A stretch of DNA of 64,000 nt from Flavobacteriales bacterium (lineage in GTDB: Bacteria; Bacteroidota; Bacteroidia; UBA10329), in NCBI GenBank assembly GCA_021741155.1, contig JAIOYP010000010.1:38458-102457 (forward strand). Reading direction: 5' to 3'. Shown piece by piece: positions 1 to 8,182 of this stretch. The notes below the pieces were generated by a model. That model made no database searches, was not told the DNA's origin, and was given only the letters and a program-made list of their open reading frames with translations. Each line of letters begins with the position of its first letter. Position 1 is the stretch's first letter. A program made the position numbers and the translations under genes.

Positions 1-844
1 CCGTACAAGAACCTACTAACCAAACACATGGGCTTGGGGTTGCATTTCTCCACCCTGGACCACCTGGCCCTCCTGTACCCGGATTTGGTCCAGAACCTAC
101 TTGTCCCGGATTTCCAGGATAACCATCTCCAAGATCGATTGCCCAAGGAGGCCAAAAATCGGCTGCTCTTCCTTCAGGGCCACCGTCTCCACCATTTCCT
201 CCTGCAGAAGCTCCACCCCAAGAACTACCTCCTGCTCCTCCCGCATAATTTCCATCGCCACAATCATTTCCGTCCTGTCCGAGGCCTCCATCTACACCAA
301 AAAGACCATCAACTCCAGAACTTCCATCTACACCGCTAGAGCCGTTTCCAGCAGTTGACCTGATTCTACTTAAAGAGTAATTAGAACAACCATCAATATA
401 AATTCCATAAGTTGTAACTCCAACCCCTCCTGCATCATCTACTCGAACAGAAAGGTCATGAAGATGAAAATCTGTCAATCCAACGGCTGAGATAGCCACA
501 ATCCTATCTGGTGTTGGCGTAACATTCGTATTGTTTCTATGAATGAGTGTTGGGGCATTATTCGACTTTATCCAAGTAACAGGATTAAATCCTCCTTCAA
601 TGGTAACTCCGCCAATTAAATCAATCGTGTTTGAAATAGGGTACGTTCCCTCTGCCATTCGGATGTGGTCAACTCCGGGCGAGACCAATGTCAGAGCATT
701 TAGAAAATTGGTTGGACCAGCTTTAGTTCCGCTTCCAGAACCATTTGGAGTGACATAGATGATATCGCATTCTTGCGCTGAACTGAATGCCGAAAGCAGC
801 ACACAAAACAACCCGAACACAAATCCTTTCTTCAACATCATCAT
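1..844 (-). CDS. Glycine-rich secreted beta-helix protein (partial, C-terminus off window)
   Basis: The reading frame is open on the minus strand from three consecutive ATG codons (844, 841, 838) to the window edge, so only about 280 N-terminal residues are visible. A hydrophobic signal peptide ending in SAFSSAQ is followed by a parallel beta-helix-like start (DIIYVTPNGSGSG, then GGVTIEGGF) and a glycine/aspartate-rich stretch (GGAGGSSWGGASAGG). The order and wording match the N-terminal half of the upstream gene at 841-4191, so the two are tandem paralogues. The first ATG overlaps that gene's TGA stop as ATGA, which suggests translational coupling. The protein is presumably exported and surface-attached; the C-terminus that would show a T9SS signal lies outside the window. 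No enzymatic motif is visible. Confidence 0.85.
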   Translation of the reverse strand, partial: MMMLKKGFVFGLFCVLLSAFSSAQECDIIYVTPNGSGSGTKAGPTNFLNALTLVSPGVDHIRMAEGTYPISNTIDLIGGVTIEGGFNPVTWIKSNNAPTLIHRNNTNVTPTPDRIVAISAVGLTDFHLHDLSVRVDDAGGVGVTTYGIYIDGCSNYSLSRIRSTAGNGSSGVDGSSGVDGLFGVDGGLGQDGNDCGDGNYAGGAGGSSWGGASAGGNGGDGGPEGRAADFWPPWAIDLGDGYPGNPGQVGSGPNPGTGGPGGPGWRNATPSPCVWLVGSCT

Positions 845-3800
845 TTGACAATAAACGGAAGAGAATGTTCCACCTTATCCGTACTCATGGTCAGAACGTA
901 TGACCCTTCTGCGAGTTGTGTCAAATCAAATCTATTCCTATTCACTCCAGTAATTAAGTTCCACTGTTCGGAATGAACTGTCCGACCTAAGACATCAATA
1001 ATTCGAAGTTCAACTTTCCTATTCGTCTCTGAAAACACAGCCATCTCAATTAAATCTGATGCTGGGTTCGGAAACAACGTTGCTTGTAAATCGACCGTTA
1101 AATCTTCTATTCCAACATTCACCTTTGATGACAACGTAATACTACTAGCGCAACCGTAACTATTGCTAACCGTGAGTGATACATTGTACGAACCATTGGA
1201 GTCAAAGACATGTAGCGGATTTTGCTCGGTGCTGGTATTATCAGACCCAGAAGAAGGATCACCAAAATCCCAAAGCCAACCGTCAGCAAAGAGCGAATTA
1301 TCTGCAAACTGAACCGTATCGCTACCTGTTGACGTGTTGAGTTCATAACTTTGGAAACTGGCCACTGGAGTCGGATTAACCACAATCTGACTGAATACAG
1401 CCACCGAATCGTTTCCGTTTCCTGCATAAACCCAAAGCGCTACATCATAAGTTCCAGCGGTGGCATACGTATGCAACGGACTTATTTGAGTGGATGCATT
1501 CCCATCTCCAAAGTCCCAATAATTGGTTACTGCATTCTGACTCAAATTACTGAATTGAACATCAAAGGGCGCGCAACCGACCACCGTATCTACCATAAAC
1601 GCAGCAGAAAGATTTGGAGAAATGGTCATGAATGTTTGGCACGATACGTTACATCCGAGCGAATCGAATACATTGACCGTTGCTGTATAAACTCCTGCAT
1701 TCTGATAAATGTGCTCTACCGTTTCACCAAAACCCAGCGAGCCATCACCAAACGACCAGAAATAATCAAATGGTGCAAGACCACCTGTAGTTACTGCAAC
1801 TTGGAAATAAGTGGGTTCGTCTGAAAGGAATGAATCCGCCTGACACGTGAGTTCGGGCGGGGCAATCACATTCACCGTAATAGCATTTGACATGGCGGTT
1901 TCGCCCGTGGCACAACCCAAAGATGAGGTTACTTCGAGCGTGACCTGATCGCCATCTTGAAGTTGATTCGTGGTAAAAACTGGAGCATTACCACCTGCAG
2001 GACTACCATTTATTTGCCAAGTATAAGTTGGAGTTGACCCGACATTTTGAGCCGTAGCTGTAAAGGTCACTTCCGTGAGTTCGCAAACCGTATTGGTTGT
2101 GTCCGCAAATTCGGTCTGAATGGACGTGGCAGGCAGAATGATGGAATCTACCACAATCATAATCGTATCAGTAAAAGATTGCCCGCAACATTCCGTTTCT
2201 GTAGTAAGCGTAAGTTGATAAACACCTGCCGAATCGAATACAACTCCAAGCAGATTGAAATAACTCGGACCATTGTAAACCACGGTATCGCCAACTACAT
2301 TATTCAACGTCCAGATGTAATTGTTAGCTGAAATGGAACTATTGAAATCAGCAATATCTCCTTCGCAAAGTTGGGTTGGACCAGTCTGAATCTGTGGGTC
2401 CAATGCTGGAACAACTGCATGAATATCTACGAAATCGGTATAGGTGAATGCAATTCCATTGACCACAAGCGTGAACGTTTTGAAGCCCGGAGTAGAGAAA
2501 CTGGCCACTGCTGTTTGGCCATGTGCTGATGAAGGCGTAGATCCAGCACCGAAAAACCATTGAAGTGTTCCCGTTGCATCCGTAGAAAAGGTGACGGGCG
2601 CATTTGTGCATCCACCAAATTCAACGTTAACAAGTGGTTGCGAGAGTCCATAAATGTTCTGAAGCACCATATTTTGTCCATTCGGATGCTGATACAATTG
2701 TTCAGATATTCCATTTGAACCTTGACCGCCTTGACCGCCATTTCCGCCATTTCCGCCTCGACCTCCGCTACCGCCCGCGCCAATATCACATGCTGAAAAT
2801 AACGCACCACCTTCTCCACCTGCACCGCCTTGACCGCCATTTCCGCCAGCTCCGCCTGGGCCGCCAAAACCTGCCAATCCAGATTGAAGCTCACAATCTT
2901 TCATCACGCCATTAAATCCATTATTCCAAACAAAAACTCCGAATGAGCCTCCTGCACCTTGACCTCCACCTCCACCGAGACCACCACCACCACCTTCACC
3001 ACCTCCAGCACCACCAGCACCAGTTCCATTACTATTTGGCGGTATCGTATCAGCAGAAATAAATGGTGGAATCTCAGGAATAGCAATCCAAACGATTCCG
3101 CCTTGCGAACCACCTCCACCTCCGCCTCCACCTCCAGAAGCATTTCCACCAACTAAACCAAATGTTCCTGCCCCCGGAGTGAAATATCCACCACCATAAG
3201 AGTATGCTCCCGGAACACCTTGCAAACCAGCAACACCGTCACCTCCATCTCCACCAAATTCACCATCGTTGGCTGGTGTTCTATCACATTGGGTTGAAAT
3301 TACTGCCGTAAATAATTCCTGACCGCCAGTTCCTGCATATCCAGAACTTGGGCCTTGACCGTTATCTCCAGTAAGACCGGGGTATGCCTGTCCGCCAGCA
3401 GGGAATTGATACGTTCCGCGTTGTCCGCCATTGCCACCATCGCCCCCTCGATTACTTCCAGCAAATGAGCAGCAGGCTCCTGCACCGCCTTCATTATTTC
3501 CGCTTGAATCCTCCTCACCAGGCTGACCATTGTCGCCAATAGCTCCAGCGGGACCAGAACCGCCAGGAGAACCCGGCACTCCGTTTCCTCCATTTCCAGC
3601 TACAATCTTGCATCTGACCAATTTGTAATCAGAGCAATTATTGAGATAAACTCCATAAGTGGAAACGCCTTGACCCAGAGCATTAGAAGTTCGGATGGTA
3701 AGGTCTTGAAGTCTGAAATTCGATTTCCCGATACATTCAACCGCAATCAGCCTCGGTGGCCCCATCTGCGGATTGGCCGGATCCCTGAAAAGCGTGGTAA

Positions 3801-4191
3801 TGGCACCATTATCCTTAATCCAACTTGCGTTGAATCCTCCGATTAACTGCGCATTATTTGGAATGATAAGTGCTGCCGTCAACACGTAAGTTCCACCCTG
3901 CAGGTAAACCTTGTCGGCATTTCCACCAAGCATCGCAACTCCTGTCAAAAGATCCACTGGATCCGCAGCAGTACCTGCACTTGTAGATGTTCCTGTTACG
4001 GAAACATGAATAATATCTGAGAACTGCTGACTACCGAGCCCGGTACAACTTTGGCCGAAGCTGAATATCGGCAACAAAAGGGCGATAAAAAAAAGGGATG
4101 CCTTATAAGTTAGATTCAACTGTATCTCTACTTTAATTTCGTTTACCTCAAAATATTGCCGCAAGTTCGGCATTGGTTGCAGGTTATGCAA
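841..4191 (-). CDS. Large secreted glycine-rich PKD protein with T9SS type A sorting domain
   Basis: About 1,116 residues. The first ~30 residues are charged, and the hydrophobic signal segment (SLFFIALLLPIFSFGQ) sits at about residues 31-47, so the true start may be Met7 or a later non-ATG codon. Residues ~50-190 look like a right-handed beta-helix entry domain. Residues ~190-500 are glycine-rich with many GGxGG units of the kind expected to form polyglycine-II bundles. Three PKD-type units follow (FGDG or FGDP cores near residues 812, 889 and 973). The last ~80 residues are a T9SS type A sorting domain (LFPNPASD, then LAEGSYVLTM). Inferred role: surface-exposed adhesive or structural cargo of the type IX system. 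It is the first gene of a two-gene minus-strand unit with its paralogue at 1-844 and is divergent from the gene at 4359. Confidence 0.85.
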   Translation of the reverse strand: MHNLQPMPNLRQYFEVNEIKVEIQLNLTYKASLFFIALLLPIFSFGQSCTGLGSQQFSDIIHVSVTGTSTSAGTAADPVDLLTGVAMLGGNADKVYLQGGTYVLTAALIIPNNAQLIGGFNASWIKDNGAITTLFRDPANPQMGPPRLIAVECIGKSNFRLQDLTIRTSNALGQGVSTYGVYLNNCSDYKLVRCKIVAGNGGNGVPGSPGGSGPAGAIGDNGQPGEEDSSGNNEGGAGACCSFAGSNRGGDGGNGGQRGTYQFPAGGQAYPGLTGDNGQGPSSGYAGTGGQELFTAVISTQCDRTPANDGEFGGDGGDGVAGLQGVPGAYSYGGGYFTPGAGTFGLVGGNASGGGGGGGGGSQGGIVWIAIPEIPPFISADTIPPNSNGTGAGGAGGGEGGGGGLGGGGGQGAGGSFGVFVWNNGFNGVMKDCELQSGLAGFGGPGGAGGNGGQGGAGGEGGALFSACDIGAGGSGGRGGNGGNGGQGGQGSNGISEQLYQHPNGQNMVLQNIYGLSQPLVNVEFGGCTNAPVTFSTDATGTLQWFFGAGSTPSSAHGQTAVASFSTPGFKTFTLVVNGIAFTYTDFVDIHAVVPALDPQIQTGPTQLCEGDIADFNSSISANNYIWTLNNVVGDTVVYNGPSYFNLLGVVFDSAGVYQLTLTTETECCGQSFTDTIMIVVDSIILPATSIQTEFADTTNTVCELTEVTFTATAQNVGSTPTYTWQINGSPAGGNAPVFTTNQLQDGDQVTLEVTSSLGCATGETAMSNAITVNVIAPPELTCQADSFLSDEPTYFQVAVTTGGLAPFDYFWSFGDGSLGFGETVEHIYQNAGVYTATVNVFDSLGCNVSCQTFMTISPNLSAAFMVDTVVGCAPFDVQFSNLSQNAVTNYWDFGDGNASTQISPLHTYATAGTYDVALWVYAGNGNDSVAVFSQIVVNPTPVASFQSYELNTSTGSDTVQFADNSLFADGWLWDFGDPSSGSDNTSTEQNPLHVFDSNGSYNVSLTVSNSYGCASSITLSSKVNVGIEDLTVDLQATLFPNPASDLIEMAVFSETNRKVELRIIDVLGRTVHSEQWNLITGVNRNRFDLTQLAEGSYVLTMSTDKVEHSLPFIVK

Positions 4192-4339
4192 ATCAATAAG
4201 AGCTCCAATAAACTCGTCTTACAAACGGAGTTATGAAAAGATGGTTGCTGCTACCGAACAGAGAATCACATTAAGTCGAAAGTTTCTGGTTGAGTATCGA
4301 ATCGTTAACCAAAAAAGTCATTAAACCACGTTCATTCGT

Positions 4340-4347
4340 TAAGTTTG
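4340..4347 (+). promoter_or_regulatory. Candidate -7 box (TAAGTTTG)
   Basis: Matches the Bacteroidota -7 consensus TAnnTTTG and ends 11 nt before the ATG at 4359, implying a very short leader. No clear -33 TTG was found at the usual distance, so support is modest. Confidence 0.4.
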
Positions 4348-4358
4348 CAACCCGAAAG

Positions 4359-5090
4359 ATGAATGTACTAAACCATCTAATACAGGCAAAACAGGAACAA
4401 CGAAAGTTGTTTTCTCTACTTATAGACCCTGATAAAACAGGCGGAAATGAGTTGGAACGCACTGTTGTTTCTGCCATAAGTGCTGGCGTTGACATGTTTT
4501 TTGTGGGCGGAAGCTTGCTTGTGAGTAACTCGCTTTCTGATTGCGTTCAAATTATAAAAGCCAACTGTAATATTCCGGTTGTTCTTTTTCCTGGCGATAA
4601 TATGCAAGTGGTTCCGAATGCGGATGCCATTCTTCTTTTGTCTGTGATTTCTGGCAGAAATGCTGAAATGTTAATTGGCAAGCATGTGGTTGCCGCTCCA
4701 CGATTGAAGAACAGCGGTTTAGAGATTATTCCAACTGGTTATATGCTCATTGATAGCGGAAGACCAACTACTGCTTCTTACATGAGCAACACCAATCCGT
4801 TGCCTCACGATAAAGATGATATTGCAGCTTGCACAGCCATGGCAGGAGAAATGCTTGGCATGAAAACCATCTTTATGGATGGCGGTTCGGGAGCTCAGAA
4901 TGCAGTTTCTACCAGCATGATTAAGCGCGTTTCTGACCATGTTGATGTTCCGATTATTGTTGGTGGTGGATTGAAAACCCCAGAAATGGCAAAAGCTCGA
5001 TTTGATGCTGGCGCAACCGTTGTGGTTGTTGGGAATGCCATCGAAAAAGACAGTTCGCTGCTTCAAGAATTGGCCAGCGCTAAATTCTAA
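4359..5090 (+). CDS. Geranylgeranylglyceryl/heptaprenylglyceryl phosphate synthase family protein
   Basis: 243 residues from the ATG at 4359. An upstream in-frame start at 4290 would add 23 poorly conserved residues and would span the -7 box, so I prefer 4359. The protein is a TIM-barrel prenyltransferase of the PcrB/GGGPS family, which joins a polyprenyl diphosphate to sn-glycerol-1-phosphate. Visible family motifs are LLIDPDKTG near the N-terminus, the phosphate-binding GGSLLVSN, the tyrosine/serine-rich YMLIDSGRPTTASY, VPIIVGGGLKTPE and GNAIEKD. Bacteroidota homologues exist, but their physiological lipid product is less settled than in archaea. The stop is 3 nt before the next gene, suggesting an operon with the thiamine-binding, PnuC-like and kinase genes; the functional link is unclear. 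Confidence 0.9.
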   Translation: MNVLNHLIQAKQEQRKLFSLLIDPDKTGGNELERTVVSAISAGVDMFFVGGSLLVSNSLSDCVQIIKANCNIPVVLFPGDNMQVVPNADAILLLSVISGRNAEMLIGKHVVAAPRLKNSGLEIIPTGYMLIDSGRPTTASYMSNTNPLPHDKDDIAACTAMAGEMLGMKTIFMDGGSGAQNAVSTSMIKRVSDHVDVPIIVGGGLKTPEMAKARFDAGATVVVVGNAIEKDSSLLQELASAKF

Positions 5091-5093
5091 CCG

Positions 5094-5369
5094 ATGAAAG
5101 TTACGCTTGAGATAACGATGTATCCATTAACCGATGGATTCAAAGAAGCTGTAAAAGATTTTCTTCGAAGGCTGAATAAGTTTGAGAACATTGAAGTCAT
5201 AACTAACGGAGTTAGCACGCAAGTTTTTGGAGAATATGATGATGTAATGTCGGCCTACACGCAGGCGTTGAAACCTTCGATGGAATCAGGAACTCCAATT
5301 GCCGCAGTTTCCAAAATTATCAACAGTCATCTTCCGCCCGACCGCTGGGATTTGAGCCAATGGACCTAA
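5094..5369 (+). CDS. Thiamine-binding (YkoF/DUF77-like) protein
   Basis: 91 residues with no signal peptide, so cytoplasmic. The fold signature is that of the thiamine/HMP-binding YkoF-MTH1187 group: VTLEITMYPL at the N-terminus, a central NGVSTQVFGEYDDVM segment and an alternating strand/helix pattern. Proteins of this group bind thiamine or its pyrimidine moiety and often sit beside thiamine transporters. The gene begins 3 nt after the GGGP-synthase stop and overlaps the PnuC-like gene by 10 nt, so the three are very likely co-translated. This neighbour is the main reason to read the adjacent PnuC homologue as a thiamine (PnuT) rather than nicotinamide riboside transporter. Confidence 0.75.
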   Translation: MKVTLEITMYPLTDGFKEAVKDFLRRLNKFENIEVITNGVSTQVFGEYDDVMSAYTQALKPSMESGTPIAAVSKIINSHLPPDRWDLSQWT

Positions 5370-5947
5370 GTTCCATTTTGGAATATTCGGCCATCATTTT
5401 GGCCATTCTTTATGTAATCTTAGCTACAAGAGGAAGCATTTGGTGTTGGCTTCCAGCCTTTGTCAGTTCGGGGATTTACGTTTATCTCACGTACTCGGCC
5501 AACCTCATTGGAGAATCATTCATTAGTATCTTTTATGTTTTAATGGCTGTATATGGTTGGTGGCAATGGAGCTTCGGAAAACGAAAAGATGAGTTTCTGA
5601 AAATTGCCGAATGGCGCACGTCTCATCACGTTCGATCCATTCTTTTAGGTCTTGTATTAGCAGGAATTTTAGGGAAAAGCTTTGAATTGATTTTCAATTC
5701 GGCTATGCCGTATCTGGATGCATTTACCACCTCTTTCAGTCTGATTGCCACATTTATGGTTACTCGGAAAATTCTCTCCAATTGGATTTATTGGATTGTG
5801 ATTGATGCATTCAACATCTATCTATATTGGAACCGTGGACTGGAACCAACAGCAGGGTTGTATGTGGTGTACACGCTTTTGGCATTTGTTGGATTTTTGA
5901 GTTGGCACAAAGAATGGAAGAAGGAAAGGAGATTTTTGCCTGCGTAG
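5360..5947 (+). CDS. PnuC-family vitamin transporter, probably PnuT (thiamine)
   Basis: 195 residues, almost entirely hydrophobic, with about seven membrane segments. Family hallmarks are an ESFISIFYVLMAVYGWWQW block in the first half and NWIYWIVIDAFNIYLYW followed by GLYVVYTLLAFVGF near the end. PnuC-type carriers mediate facilitated uptake of a vitamin that a cytoplasmic kinase then traps by phosphorylation. The gene lies between a thiamine-binding protein gene (10-nt overlap) and a NadR-like P-loop kinase gene (34-nt overlap). Context favours thiamine as substrate; nicotinamide riboside is the alternative and cannot be excluded from sequence alone. Confidence 0.85.
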   Translation: MDLSSILEYSAIILAILYVILATRGSIWCWLPAFVSSGIYVYLTYSANLIGESFISIFYVLMAVYGWWQWSFGKRKDEFLKIAEWRTSHHVRSILLGLVLAGILGKSFELIFNSAMPYLDAFTTSFSLIATFMVTRKILSNWIYWIVIDAFNIYLYWNRGLEPTAGLYVVYTLLAFVGFLSWHKEWKKERRFLPA

Positions 5948-6447
5948 GTCCAGAAAGCACGGGTAAAACCATGCTTTGCGAGGAGTTGGCATCTCATTTC
6001 AATGGAGTTGTTGTTCCCGAATTTTCAAGGGAATATCTAACTGAGAAAGATGGACACTACGAAGAATGTGACCTTCTGATTATTGCTCAAAAGCAACTCG
6101 AACTCGAAAACCGAATAATTGCTAAAGCAAATGGGTCGATTTTTTGCGATACCGACATTCTAGTCATCCTCATCTGGCATCAATTCAAATACGGAAAGCG
6201 AAACAAGGAAATTGAAAAGCTTTTTGATAAGCAACAGCCGCGCAACTACTTAATCACGTATCCAGATTTGGAATGGATTGCTGATCCACTGCGCGAAAAC
6301 CCGAATGACCTTTTGCAACTATTCAAGTTGTACGAGATGTCGTTAAAAACAATTGGAGCAGACTATCGCATAATTAAAGGGCAAGACGAGCAGCGTTTAA
6401 CAAATGCCATCGAGGCCGTTTCTTCTTTTACACAGAGGGAAAGTTGA
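5914..6447 (+). CDS. NadR-like P-loop vitamin kinase
   Basis: 177 residues from the ATG at 5914, which lies inside the 3' end of the PnuC-like gene. A longer in-frame start at 5827 would add 29 residues that are only the shadow of PnuC codons. Walker A is GPESTGKT near residue 13. The family-typical FCDTDILVILIWHQFKYG and YPDLEWIADPLRENP segments identify the nucleoside-kinase domain of NadR (nicotinamide riboside kinase). There is no NMN adenylyltransferase domain. Coupled to a PnuC-type carrier it would trap the imported vitamin by phosphorylation; beside a thiamine-binding gene the substrate may be thiamine. The last codons (FTQRES) are read from a CACAGAG intergenic repeat, so the C-terminus has been captured from repeat DNA. 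Confidence 0.8.
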   Translation: MEEGKEIFACVGPESTGKTMLCEELASHFNGVVVPEFSREYLTEKDGHYEECDLLIIAQKQLELENRIIAKANGSIFCDTDILVILIWHQFKYGKRNKEIEKLFDKQQPRNYLITYPDLEWIADPLRENPNDLLQLFKLYEMSLKTIGADYRIIKGQDEQRLTNAIEAVSSFTQRES

Positions 6448-6500
6448 GGGCCGGAGATTCACAGAGGAATCTACAGTGGTAGGCTTTTCTCTGTGTATCA
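6438..6500. repeat. Degenerate CACAGAG-type intergenic repeat
   Basis: Contains ACACAGAGG at the very end of the kinase gene, ATTCACAGAGGAATC just downstream, and the inverted form TCTCTGTGTATC. These are degraded relatives of the CACAGA palindromes at 6592-6679 and 31958-32044. Confidence 0.5.
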
Positions 6501-6522
6501 CTATTTCTCAAATTAAATCTCT

Positions 6523-6760
6523 CCCGAATGGTCGCAGGGCAAACGCACTAAAAAAAATGATGACCTGTCTTTACGAAAACACACTTTTATGGCCACAGAA
6601 ACACAGAATTCTCAGAATGGACACAGAAAATTTTTCTTTTCCTCTGTGAAAACCTCTGTGAGTTCTGTGTTTCTGTGGCTATCCCATGTTGTCCCTCACG
6701 TTTGGACGTGAATAAGGATAGTATAAAAGTTTAATGCGTTTGCCCTGCGAATGGTCGGGA
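6523..6760. mobile_element. MITE-like nested palindromic element
   Basis: A non-coding element bounded by a perfect 14-bp inverted repeat (GCAGGGCAAACGCA at 6534-6547 and its complement at 6735-6748). Inside it lies a long hairpin (6592-6679) whose arms begin GCCACAGAAACACAGAA. The outer flanks TCCCGA and TCGGGA are also inverted. The whole 6448-6793 intergenic stretch is occupied by this element and the degenerate repeat before it. A related hairpin beside the same AGGGCAAACGCAT word occurs at 31886-32044. No transposase is encoded. Confidence 0.65.
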
Positions 6761-6793
6761 CAAGTTGTGCAATAATCTGCGCATATTTGAAGC

Positions 6794-8182
6794 ATGAGCT
6801 TCTCATCGACTATCGAAAAAACCTTCAAAGCATTATTGCCAGCGCCATTCACCATTGCAGTGGTATTGACCATTGTAACGATGGTTTTGGCTTTTACTCT
6901 CACATCATCTCAGTTAACAGGAATTGACCGCGTAATTGAAGTTTTTGGCTTCTGGGAATCTGGTATTTGGAATGCTCCACTGCTAGTTTTTGCCATGCAA
7001 ATGATGTTGATGTTGGTTTTGGGCCACACGTTGGCGCTGACCAAACCAGTAGATTCCGTCATCAGCTTCGCAACACGATTCTGCACAAGCACAGCCAATG
7101 CCGCAGCAATCGTCACTTTTCTCACCGTTCTGGTTGCGCTTTTTAATTGGGGATTGGGGCTAATTTTCGGAGCCATTCTCGCGCGAAAAGTGGGCGAACA
7201 TGCCGTTAGAAATAATCTAGAACTGAATTATCCATTGATTGGAGCGGCAGGTTATTCGGGGCTGATGGTTTGGCATGGCGGCATATCTGGTTCCGCACCT
7301 ATAAAAGTGGCCGAAGAAGGTCACATCTCTACTTTGATGTCAAACATCGTTTCTCCAGAACAACTCCAGCTCTTACCCGACCCTGTTTCATTCTCAGAAA
7401 CGGTATTTGGCTCGATGAATATTGCGGCAACTTTACTCGTAGTAATCGTTCTGCCAGCCTTTATGTACTTCATGGGAAAACGCTCATCTACAGGAGCATT
7501 TCTTCCTTTGACTAAATCAGATTTAACTTTAGAATCTATAGACGTTTCAGGCGCAGAAAAATTAGATCATTCGCGGTTTTTCGGACTGGGAATTGGCCTC
7601 ATCATCTCTGTTTATTGTACCTACTTGGCGGCAAATAATTTCTCTACGAGCGGATTTGGATTCATCACTCCAAACTTTATCAATCTCTTGCTTTTGGGAA
7701 TGTGTCTTTTGCTTCACCGAAGCTTTTTCAAATTCCTTAAAGCCATTGACGAAGCTATCGGAGGCGCTTCTGGAATACTCATTCAATTCCCCTTGTATTT
7801 CGGCATCATGGGCATTATGACCAGCTCTGGATTGGTTCAACTTTTTTCAGACTTTTTCGTGAACATTTCAAACGAAATCACCTTTCCGATATTCACTTTT
7901 ATTAGTGCTGGAATTGTGAACATTTTCGTTCCGAGTGGGGGCGGACAATGGGGTGTTCAAGGTCCAATCATTCTGCAAGCAGCCATGGAACTTGGCGCAA
8001 ACATTCCAAAAAGTATCATGGCGTTGGCCTATGGTGACCAATTAACAAACATGCTTCAGCCATTTTGGGCTCTTCCGTTGCTTGGAATCACTGGTCTGAA
8101 AGCCAAGGAGATTCTGCCATATTCTGTGGCGTTGATGGTGGTCGGGGCAATTATTTACGTTTCTGTTTTACTTGTGTTTTGA
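6794..8182 (+). CDS. atoE: Short-chain fatty acid transporter, AtoE family
   Basis: 462 residues with roughly a dozen hydrophobic segments, matching the usual length and profile of the TIGR00366/AtoE family of inner-membrane short-chain fatty acid carriers. Recognisable blocks are FNWGLGLIFGAILARKVG, NYPLIGAAGYSGLMVWHGG with a following GSAPI, and the strongly conserved FVPSGGGQWGVQGPI near residue 380. The ATG at 6794 follows a non-coding repeat element, so the gene appears to be transcribed alone. Its stop is one base before the left inverted repeat of the GxxExxY cassette. No ato acyl-CoA genes are nearby; exact substrate is unknown. Confidence 0.9.
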   Translation: MSFSSTIEKTFKALLPAPFTIAVVLTIVTMVLAFTLTSSQLTGIDRVIEVFGFWESGIWNAPLLVFAMQMMLMLVLGHTLALTKPVDSVISFATRFCTSTANAAAIVTFLTVLVALFNWGLGLIFGAILARKVGEHAVRNNLELNYPLIGAAGYSGLMVWHGGISGSAPIKVAEEGHISTLMSNIVSPEQLQLLPDPVSFSETVFGSMNIAATLLVVIVLPAFMYFMGKRSSTGAFLPLTKSDLTLESIDVSGAEKLDHSRFFGLGIGLIISVYCTYLAANNFSTSGFGFITPNFINLLLLGMCLLLHRSFFKFLKAIDEAIGGASGILIQFPLYFGIMGIMTSSGLVQLFSDFFVNISNEITFPIFTFISAGIVNIFVPSGGGQWGVQGPIILQAAMELGANIPKSIMALAYGDQLTNMLQPFWALPLLGITGLKAKEILPYSVALMVVGAIIYVSVLLVF

